The translations under genes and the position numbers were made by a program. From Actinomycetota bacterium (GTDB lineage: Bacteria; Actinomycetota; Acidimicrobiia; Acidimicrobiales; Ilumatobacteraceae), in contig WLEG01000136.1 of NCBI GenBank assembly GCA_009704425.1, forward strand, positions 1 through 5,693: a DNA stretch of 5,693 bases, read 5' to 3'. Below, one piece after another: positions 1-5,693 of the stretch (position 1 is the stretch's first letter; every line of letters starts with the position of its first letter). The notes beneath the pieces are model-generated. The model searched no databases. It had not been told where the DNA came from and saw only the letters and a program-made list of their open reading frames with translations.

Positions 1-41
1 CGCGATCCCGAGGAATGGAATCGCATCCGCGGTTGAGCCGG

Positions 42-1439
42 TCAGGCGTAGGGGAAGTCGACGTTCTCGGCCAACGCGTATTGGATGGCGTCGATCAACG
101 CGACGATGTCCTCGAAGTCGGGGCGTCCGGGATTGATCAACGGAGGCGCGAGCCCGACGGATTCCTTCACGGCGGCGCCATCTTGCAGACGTTCGACGAG
201 GAACGAGAATTCGTCGGTGTTCAACGACGTGCGCACCGTCCAGCGCATCACCTCGGCCAGATCGGGGAACTTGCGCAAGACGTCGGCCCCCGACGCCTGA
301 GCGGCCAGCGCGGACAGCAACTGACGTTGACGCCCCATCCGTCCGTAGTCGCTGTCACCGCTTCGTGACCGAGCGAATCCGAGCGCGACGGTCCCGTCCA
401 TCTCCACCTCGCCGGGGCCGATGTACGGCGGATAGTCGTGCTTGGCCCCGGGCACGTTCCCGGGCATGGGAACACGCTCGTCCAGCGTGAGCGTCACCCC
501 GCCCAACACGTCCACCAGTTCCAGGAATCCCTGCATGTTCACCAACACGTAGTCGTCGATGGTGATGTCGAACGAGTGACTCAGGCCGCTGGCCAGCGCC
601 ACGGCCTCGGGTTGAAGTTCGCCTCGCGCGTACGTGGCGGCGATCTCCTCGTGGGTGAAGACATAGGGATAGATCGCGTTGGCCAGACCGTCGAAGCCCT
701 TCGGAAACTCCGCGGCCATCGCCGATCCGTCGGGGAACCTGACGCGGTTCAGGTTTCTCGGCACCGACACCATGCCGATGCGACCGGAATCACGATGGAT
801 CATGACGAGGATCATGGAGTCGGTCCGCATGGCCCATCGACCCGGGCCCTCGTCCCCGCCGAGCAACAACACGGTGGTGAACTCCTCGCCGGATGCATCG
901 GAGGCGCTGCCCGCCAGCGGATCCGAACTACCCGACGACACGAACACGTCGGCGATGACGCCGGACAGGTCGTGGACGCGGGTGACGGCGTAAGCGGTGG
1001 GCGCCAACAACACCATCACTCCGGCGACCGCGAGCGACGTGGCCAAACGCTTCGGGGACTCGGGGGCTCGTGCTCGCACCGTTTCCACCACCGCCACCAG
1101 TCGGGTGAGGACGAAGAGGACCCCCACCACCTCCAACGCCCGCAGGACGTTGCGGTCCAACACGAGGCTGGTGATCTCGTCGCGACGAATGATCAGAACG
1201 GCCAGAACGGCCACCGGCAGAACGACCCCGCACAACAGGAGGACGAGTGACAACACCCGCCGACGGAAATAGGACGGCGATCCGGGGAGGACGAGGCTCG
1301 CGACGACCGACCACGAGGGGCCGCGCGTCGACTCGTTCGTGGTCGCCGAACCCGTTTCGGACTCGGACGACGCGTTCGCGCCGTCCACCGGAAACTCGGC
1401 CAGTCGGCGTAGCGCCTTCGGATCGGACTTCTTCGGCAC
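42..1439 (-). CDS. LytR-CpsA-Psr (LCP) family cell-wall glycopolymer ligase, membrane-anchored
   Basis: LCP proteins transfer lipid-linked glycopolymers (teichoic acids, arabinogalactan, capsule) onto peptidoglycan on the outer face of the membrane. The product is 465 aa. Residues 1-60 are a hydrophilic, probably cytoplasmic tail, Ser/Thr/Glu-rich at 21-40. Three hydrophobic segments follow at about 62-84, 97-118 and 131-152; an odd number places the C-terminal domain outside. The LCP domain runs from about 187 to 380. It shows the LLLGGDEG strand, the RTDSM motif (Arg204, Asp206), VPRN (Arg227) and the late arginine cluster ARSRSGDSDYGRMGRQRQ (356-372). These Asp and Arg residues bind the polyprenyl-pyrophosphate substrate and metal in known LCP structures. 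About 85 further residues form a tail of no recognised domain. The start is GTG at 1439, with no Shine-Dalgarno but a TAGGGT box 6 bases upstream. The gene is divergent from the hydrolase gene. Family assignment is firm; the polymer substrate is unknown. Confidence 0.93.
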   Translation of the reverse strand: MPKKSDPKALRRLAEFPVDGANASSESETGSATTNESTRGPSWSVVASLVLPGSPSYFRRRVLSLVLLLCGVVLPVAVLAVLIIRRDEITSLVLDRNVLRALEVVGVLFVLTRLVAVVETVRARAPESPKRLATSLAVAGVMVLLAPTAYAVTRVHDLSGVIADVFVSSGSSDPLAGSASDASGEEFTTVLLLGGDEGPGRWAMRTDSMILVMIHRDSGRIGMVSVPRNLNRVRFPDGSAMAAEFPKGFDGLANAIYPYVFTHEEIAATYARGELQPEAVALASGLSHSFDITIDDYVLVNMQGFLELVDVLGGVTLTLDERVPMPGNVPGAKHDYPPYIGPGEVEMDGTVALGFARSRSGDSDYGRMGRQRQLLSALAAQASGADVLRKFPDLAEVMRWTVRTSLNTDEFSFLVERLQDGAAVKESVGLAPPLINPGRPDFEDIVALIDAIQYALAENVDFPYA

Positions 1440-1445
1440 GGGGAA

Positions 1446-1451
1446 ACCCTA
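1446..1451 (-). promoter_or_regulatory. Candidate -10 box (TAGGGT) for a leaderless LCP transcript
   Basis: On the minus strand TAGGGT lies 6 bases before the GTG start at 1439, and no Shine-Dalgarno is evident. A TANNNT box 6-7 bases before the start codon is the usual arrangement of leaderless actinobacterial genes, where transcription begins at the start codon itself. I see no convincing -35 at the normal distance. Assigned by position and consensus only. Confidence 0.45.
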
Positions 1452-1506
1452 CGGCCCGCGAACACGACTATCCCGTCACCTCTCGCCCCGACGACGTGCA
1501 TCGTGC

Positions 1507-1512
1507 GAGAAT
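1507..1512 (+). promoter_or_regulatory. Candidate -10 box (GAGAAT) for the MBL-fold hydrolase gene
   Basis: GAGAAT ends 6 bases before the GTG start at 1519. It matches the important A at position 2 and T at position 6 of TANNNT, but lacks the first T. The same bases (GAG at 1507-1509) could instead act as a weak ribosome binding site about 9 bases upstream, so the two readings cannot be separated by eye. Confidence 0.3.
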
Positions 1513-1518
1513 CGCGGT

Positions 1519-2154
1519 GTGACATCCGACGGTACATCCGTTCCCACGCTGCACTGGTCCGACTCGAGCGTCGAGGTGCACAAGCTCGTCGTCGGTCCGT
1601 ACGACAACAACGTGTTCGTGGTGCGTTGTCGGTCCACGGGCGAGGCGGTCCTCATCGACGCGGCCAACGAACACGAGAAATTGCTCGACATCAGCGCGCG
1701 CTTGGGTGTTCGCCGGGTGCTGGAGACCCACGGGCACCACGACCACATCCAAGCGATTCCCGCGATGCGAGAGGCCGGCTACGAAGTGGCGGTCACCGCA
1801 CTCGACGCACCCATGTTGGGTGACCTCGGCTACGACGTCTTCGTCGAACACGACGACGTGATCGAAGTGGGACGACTGCGCCTGCGCGCGATCCTCAACC
1901 CCGGCCACACCCCGGGTTCGATCTCCTTCCGGGTGATCGACACCCCGCTGTTGTTCACGGGTGACACCCTCTTCCCCGGCGGACCCGGAGCGACCAAGTT
2001 CCCCGGCGGTGATTTCGACACCATCATCGACTCCATCGACAATCTTCTGTTCGTGCATCCCGCCGACACCATCGTTCTGCCGGGACACGGCTCCGACACC
2101 ACCATCGGCGCGGAACGTCCGCACCTGAAGGAATGGGTCGATCGTGGGTGGTGA
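1519..2154 (+). CDS. MBL-fold metallohydrolase, glyoxalase II/ETHE1-like
   Basis: A 211-aa metallo-beta-lactamase-fold enzyme, single domain and probably cytoplasmic, with no signal peptide. The complete metal-ligand set is visible: His71-Gly-His73-His-Asp75-His76 (HxHxDH), His130 in the NPGHTPGS motif, the bridging Asp149 in FTGDTLF, and His190 in VLPGHGSDT. This set and the length fit the hydroxyacylglutathione hydrolase (glyoxalase II)/persulfide dioxygenase branch, so a thioester or persulfide substrate is plausible but not proven. Most actinobacteria use mycothiol rather than glutathione, so a glutathione-specific name should be avoided. The open frame extends upstream to 1339, but that part is arginine-rich, antisense to the LCP gene and unlike the family. 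GTG at 1519 puts the first family-like strand (VHKLVVGPYDNNVFVV) at residues 20-35. The stop overlaps the likely start of the desaturase gene, suggesting co-transcription. Confidence 0.88.
   Translation: MTSDGTSVPTLHWSDSSVEVHKLVVGPYDNNVFVVRCRSTGEAVLIDAANEHEKLLDISARLGVRRVLETHGHHDHIQAIPAMREAGYEVAVTALDAPMLGDLGYDVFVEHDDVIEVGRLRLRAILNPGHTPGSISFRVIDTPLLFTGDTLFPGGPGATKFPGGDFDTIIDSIDNLLFVHPADTIVLPGHGSDTTIGAERPHLKEWVDRGW
2127..2132 (+). promoter_or_regulatory. Possible ribosome binding site (GAAGGA) for the desaturase start at 2144
   Basis: GAAGGA lies inside the 3' end of the hydrolase gene, 11 bases before GTG 2144. This is a good Shine-Dalgarno match at slightly long spacing, and it is the main reason to prefer 2144 over ATG 2174. 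The later start has only GGTGGG directly abutting it. Confidence 0.4.
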
Positions 2155-3109
2155 GTCGCCGCGACTCGGTGGGATGGTGATCGACCGCCACCCGCCGGCA
2201 GGTCGCGAGACCGGTGACGTGATGCCCGACGGACGGGCCACCTCCCGCACGCGCGACGATCTGCGTCGCATCCCGTCGTTCCGCAACGCGTTGTCGGTGG
2301 TCGGCGTTCACGCCCAAACGATCGCACTGATGGTCGTCGCGGTCCGGCTGGGTCCGATCACGTGGATTCCCGTCTTCCTGCTCATGGGTCGGGCCCACGC
2401 CCAATTCGCGTCGTTGATGCACGAGTCGGCCCATCGCCTGCTGTTTCGGAATCGTCGCGCGAACGACGTCGTGGGGCGTTGGTTGATCGGATATCCGGCC
2501 TTCACCAACACCGACGCCTATCGCCGGGTTCACATGGCGCACCACCGCGAGGAGTTCGGCCCGAACGAACCCGACATCGCGTTGTACGCGAACTATCCGA
2601 TCTCCGACGCGTCCTGGCGACGCAAGATGTGGCGGGACGCAACCGGTCGCACGGGACTGCGATTGCTCACCGACCAGTTGCGCGGACTGCGTAGTGACGT
2701 ACCCGTGGTGCGCCGGTCACAACGACGTATCTGGTTCGTGCAACTGGTGCTGTTCACGGCGTGCGTTCTCGCGGGTGCGTGGTGGGTGTACCCGTTGTTC
2801 TGGCTGCTTCCGTTCCTCACCGTGTGGCGGGTGATCAATCGCCTTCGCTCGGTCGCCGAGCACGGCGGACTCGAAGCCTCCGACGATCGTCGGGTGGCCA
2901 CCCACTCGGTCCGCCAAGGGTGGTGGCCCCGTTTCGCGATGGTCCCGTTCAACATCGGCTTCCACCTGGCCCATCACGTGGACGCCGGAGTGCCGTTCCG
3001 AAACCTCCCCCGCTACCACCACCTGTTGTGCGAATCGGGATACGTCACCCCGGAGCTGGAGTACCCCCGCTACCGCGATCTGTGGAGAGCCTTGCGCGCC
3101 GGTCGATGA
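2144..3109 (+). CDS. Membrane fatty acid desaturase family protein (three histidine boxes)
   Basis: A 321-aa integral membrane diiron oxygenase of the fatty acid desaturase superfamily. Such enzymes insert double bonds, or sometimes hydroxyls, into acyl chains or related lipids using O2 and an electron donor. Three histidine boxes supply the diiron ligands: HESAH (93-97), HMAHH (130-134) and HLAHH (274-278). The family motif RSVAEHGG (235-242) gives a further His at 240, and VPFRNLPRYH (283-291) follows box 3 as usual. Hydrophobic stretches lie at about 58-81 and 196-228. The N-terminal 40 residues are hydrophilic and not conserved-looking, so the start is uncertain. GTG 2144 overlaps the hydrolase gene by 11 bases and has GAAGGA upstream; ATG 2174 and the GTG/ATG pair at 2219/2222 are alternatives, and every motif is kept in all of them. 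Probably co-transcribed with the hydrolase gene. The substrate and double-bond position cannot be read from sequence. Confidence 0.88.
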   Translation: MGGESPRLGGMVIDRHPPAGRETGDVMPDGRATSRTRDDLRRIPSFRNALSVVGVHAQTIALMVVAVRLGPITWIPVFLLMGRAHAQFASLMHESAHRLLFRNRRANDVVGRWLIGYPAFTNTDAYRRVHMAHHREEFGPNEPDIALYANYPISDASWRRKMWRDATGRTGLRLLTDQLRGLRSDVPVVRRSQRRIWFVQLVLFTACVLAGAWWVYPLFWLLPFLTVWRVINRLRSVAEHGGLEASDDRRVATHSVRQGWWPRFAMVPFNIGFHLAHHVDAGVPFRNLPRYHHLLCESGYVTPELEYPRYRDLWRALRAGR

Positions 3110-3134
3110 CCGAAACCACGCTCTGACGTGGGCC

Positions 3135-3154
3135 GATGGTCGCGTTTCGCCATC
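3135..3154 (+). terminator. Weak hairpin after the desaturase gene, possible terminator
   Basis: GATGG (3135-3139) pairs with CCATC (3150-3154), extended inward by CG/CG around a bulged T, leaving a CGTTT loop. It sits 26 bases after the desaturase stop and before the sufC promoter region, where a terminator would be expected. It is followed by CGAAATTT rather than a T run, so it is not a canonical intrinsic terminator. Confidence 0.2.
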
Positions 3155-3165
3155 CGAAATTTGCA

Positions 3166-3177
3166 CTACGGTCATAG
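3166..3177 (+). promoter_or_regulatory. Imperfect palindrome upstream of sufC, possible operator
   Basis: CTACGGTCATAG has matching CTA/TAG ends and one inner G-C pair, so it is imperfect. It lies 20 bases upstream of the TAGACT box, at about -45 to -34 if transcription starts at 3211. A regulator bound here could influence suf transcription. No suf regulator gene (sufR or iscR) is in the window, and I do not recognise this as a published binding motif. Confidence 0.2.
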
Positions 3178-3197
3178 GGGAAATTGGGGGTCGCCTC

Positions 3198-3203
3198 TAG
3201 ACT
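3198..3203 (+). promoter_or_regulatory. Probable -10 box (TAGACT) for a leaderless sufCSU transcript
   Basis: TAGACT matches TANNNT and ends 7 bases before GTG 3211. No Shine-Dalgarno lies at a useful distance; the nearest purine run, GGGGG at 3186-3190, is 20 bases away. This is the clearest leaderless-type start in the window and supports 3211 as both transcription and translation start. No good -35 is visible about 17 bases upstream. Confidence 0.5.
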
Positions 3204-3210
3204 TCGACCC

Positions 3211-3980
<770 letters not shown>

Positions 3981-3984
<4 letters not shown>

Positions 3985-5219
3985 GCAATTCCGTCGACTG
4001 GTCCGCCGTCAAGGCCGATTTTCCGGTGTTGCAGCGTCGTATCGACGGCGAGCGACTGGTGTACCTCGATTCGGCGAACACGTCGCAGAAGCCCGACGCG
4101 GTCATCGACGCCATGGCCGACTTCATGCGCCACGGCTACGCCCCCATCAACCGCAGTGCGTACCGAATGGCCGGGGAGGCCACCGACGCCTTCGAAGGGG
4201 CGCGCTCGAAGGTGCAGAAGTTCATCAACGCTCCCCACGCCCACGAGGTGGTATTCACCAAGAACGCCACCGAGTCGTCGAACCTCATCGCGGCTTCATG
4301 GGGTCGCGCGAATCTGAACCGCGGCGACGTGGTGGTGCTCACGCACATGGAGCACCACGCCAACATCGTTCCGTGGCACATGTTGGTCGCCGAACGCGGA
4401 ATCGAGCTGCGTTGGATTCCCCTCACCGCCGACGGGGAGCTCGATCTGTCGAACCTCGGTGACATTCTCGATGGCGCCAAGGTGCTCTCGTTCACCGCCA
4501 TGAGCAACGTGCTGGGCACCATCACTCCGGTGGCGGCACTGTGCCGAGCCGCCCACGACGCCGGCGCGTTGGCCATCGTGGACGCCTGCCAGTACGTGCC
4601 CCACAACGTCACCGACGTACAGGCATGGGGTGCGGACTTCGTCACCTTCAGCGGCCACAAGATGGTCGGACCCTCGGGCATCGGCGTCATGTGGGGTCGC
4701 GAAGCGTTGCTCGATGCGATGCCACCGTTCCTCGGCGGCGGCAACATGATCGCCGACGTGAGGTTGGACGGTTTCACCTGCGCCGAATTGCCATCCAAGT
4801 TCGAGGCCGGCACCCCTCCCATCGTCGAGGCCATCGGTCTGGGCGCCGCGGTCGATTACCTGGCGAATATCGGCATGGCCAACGTGCGACGCCACGAGAT
4901 GCACCTCACCTCGTACGCGCTCGACACCCTCACCGAGCGTTACGGCGACGACATCACCATTCATGGTCCGCGCAACCCCGAGGTCCGTGGAGCCGTGCTG
5001 AGCTTCGCGTTCCGGGGAATCCATCCCCACGACATCAGCCAGGTGCTGGACGAGAAGAACGTGTGCGTGCGCGCCGGCCACCATTGCGCCAAGCCCCTCA
5101 TGCGCCTGCTGGGGGCCAACGCCACCGCCCGCGCCAGCTTCTACATCTACAACGACGAGTCCGACGCCGACGCGCTCGCTGACGCCCTCGACGGCGCAAG
5201 CGATATCTTCGGTTTCTGA
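3981..5219 (+). CDS. sufS: Cysteine desulfurase SufS (class II, PLP-dependent)
   Basis: SufS converts L-cysteine to L-alanine, keeping the sulfur as a persulfide on its active-site cysteine and passing it to SufU for cluster assembly. The 412-aa product is of family length. Visible residues are the PLP Schiff-base lysine Lys227 in FSGHKMVGP, the cofactor-site motif MEHHANIVPW (123-132), Asp201 and Gln204 in VDACQYVPH, the catalytic Cys369 in RAGHHCAKPLM, and the substrate-carboxylate arginines Arg364 and Arg384 (ATARASFYIYN). The RxGHHCAxPLM motif marks the SufS-type class. One odd point: the segment normally reading like NVHRGVH is PINRSAY (55-61), keeping the Arg but replacing both histidines and the glycine. 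The start GTG 3981 overlaps the sufC stop as GTGA, so translation is probably coupled. sufU follows 17 bases downstream. The identity is secure. Confidence 0.96.
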
Positions 5220-5224
5220 AACAC

Positions 5225-5231
5225 GAGAGGA
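5225..5231 (+). promoter_or_regulatory. Strong ribosome binding site of sufU (GAGAGGA)
   Basis: GAGAGGA ends 5 bases before ATG 5237 within the 17-base sufS-sufU gap. It fixes the sufU start and is the best Shine-Dalgarno in the window. It contrasts with the first genes of the transcription units, which show none. Confidence 0.75.
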
Positions 5232-5236
5232 ACACC

Positions 5237-5674
5237 ATGCCCGGCCTCGAAGACCTGTACCGCGAGATCATCCTCGACCACTACCGCTCTCCCCGCAACC
5301 GCGGCGAACTTCCTCCGCCCGCGAACAAGGCCGAGGGTCACAATCCGCTCTGTGGCGACGAGATCACGGTGTTCGTGCAGGTGGACGGCGACGTTGTGTC
5401 CGATGTGAAGGTGTCGGGACAGGGCTGCAGCATCTCGCAGAGTTCGGCCTCGATGATGTCGCAGGCCATCAAGGGCAAGTCGTTGGACGAGGTGCGTGCC
5501 CTGGTGCACCGCTTCAAGGTGATGATGTCCATCGAGGAGGACGCCGACGAGGCCGCGACGACGACGGTGAAGTTGGGCGACCTCGAGGCACTGCAGGGCG
5601 TCGTGAAGTTCCCCGTGCGTATCAAGTGCGCGACCTTGGCCTGGAACACCCTGGTCGAAGCGCTCGACGCCTGA
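5237..5674 (+). CDS. sufU: SufU, zinc-dependent sulfurtransferase / Fe-S assembly protein
   Basis: SufU is the IscU-like partner of SufS in Gram-positive bacteria and actinobacteria. Bound zinc lets one of its cysteines take the persulfide from SufS and hand it to the SufBCD scaffold; it was earlier called a scaffold itself. The 145-aa product shows the conserved ligands Cys39 and Asp41 in NPLCGDE, Cys64 in GQGCSIS and Cys131 in RIKCATLAWNTL. The last motif has Arg128-x-x-Cys as in SufU, where IscU has a His just before its cysteine. The region between Cys64 and Cys131 is long enough to hold the SufU-specific insertion (about 80-105). The N-terminal LYREIILDHYRSPRNRG is typical of the family. 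ATG 5237 is supported by the GAGAGGA site 5 bases upstream. It is the last complete gene of the sufCSU group here; whether the operon continues is outside the window. Confidence 0.95.
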   Translation: MPGLEDLYREIILDHYRSPRNRGELPPPANKAEGHNPLCGDEITVFVQVDGDVVSDVKVSGQGCSISQSSASMMSQAIKGKSLDEVRALVHRFKVMMSIEEDADEAATTTVKLGDLEALQGVVKFPVRIKCATLAWNTLVEALDA

Positions 5675-5677
5675 ACA

Positions 5678-5690
5678 TCACTTTTTGTGA
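5678..5690 (+). repeat. Small perfect inverted repeat after sufU (TCAC-TTTTT-GTGA)
   Basis: TCAC (5678-5681) and GTGA (5687-5690) flank five T, starting 4 bases after the sufU stop. It could be a short operator or part of a promoter for the next gene, or the start of a terminator region. A 4-bp stem is too weak to terminate transcription alone. The window ends 3 bases later, so its role cannot be judged. Confidence 0.3.
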
Positions 5691-5693
5691 CAG

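Noticed and set aside
2..24. Inverted repeat GCGAT...ATCGC beyond the LCP stop, as a possible terminator
   Set aside because: The stem is 5 bp plus a mismatch and 2 bp around a 7-base loop. Any T tract on the minus strand would lie outside the window, so it cannot be supported.
438..1250. Long open frame (270 codons) on the plus strand opposite the LCP gene
   Set aside because: Its product is His/Gln/Arg/Gly-rich with no recognisable domain. It is the antisense shadow of a high-GC gene whose own frame has clear LCP motifs.
1339..1518. Upstream extension of the hydrolase frame to an ATG at 1339
   Set aside because: The extra 60 residues are arginine/serine-rich, overlap the divergent LCP coding region and fit no MBL-fold N-terminus. 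GTG 1519 has a promoter-like box just upstream.
1468..2286. Long open frame (272 codons) on the minus strand opposite the hydrolase gene
   Set aside because: It covers a gene with a complete MBL ligand set and crosses into the divergent intergenic region. Its product has no recognisable motif, so it is a codon-bias artefact.
4296..5084. Open frames on the minus strand opposite sufS (also 4136-4834)
   Set aside because: They are antisense shadows of a secure sufS gene and carry no domain or start signal of their own.

Overview
The window is high-GC DNA with dense, closely packed genes that mostly start with GTG. It carries a LytR-CpsA-Psr (LCP) cell-wall ligase and a SufU-type iron-sulfur scaffold. 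That combination points to an actinobacterium. The exact group cannot be fixed from this sequence; an Acidimicrobiia-like lineage is a guess.

Layout: (1) 42-1439, minus strand: a membrane-anchored LCP-family protein with three predicted N-terminal membrane segments. (2) 1440-1518: a short divergent intergenic region that probably holds two promoters back to back. (3) 1519-2154, plus strand: a metallo-beta-lactamase-fold hydrolase of the glyoxalase II/ETHE1-like type, with all its metal ligands. (4) 2144-3109: a membrane fatty acid desaturase with three histidine boxes, overlapping or nearly touching the hydrolase gene. (5) 3110-3210: a 101-base intergenic region with a weak hairpin, an imperfect palindrome and a TAGACT box 7 bases before the next start. 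(6) 3211-5674: sufC-sufS-sufU, a compact operon for Fe-S cluster assembly. sufC and sufS overlap by four bases, and sufU follows 17 bases later behind a strong Shine-Dalgarno sequence. (7) 5675-5693: the start of a downstream region with a small perfect palindrome.

The three suf products work together. SufS takes sulfur from cysteine as a persulfide, SufU accepts and relays that sulfur, and SufC is the ATPase that drives the SufBCD scaffold. sufB and sufD, normally next to sufC, are not upstream here; the genes there encode the desaturase and the hydrolase.

The window is largely ordinary housekeeping sequence and I found no convincing new multi-gene system. The points most worth checking are the apparent leaderless-promoter pattern at all three transcription-unit starts, the sufCSU cluster lacking adjacent sufBD, and a changed conserved motif in SufS.
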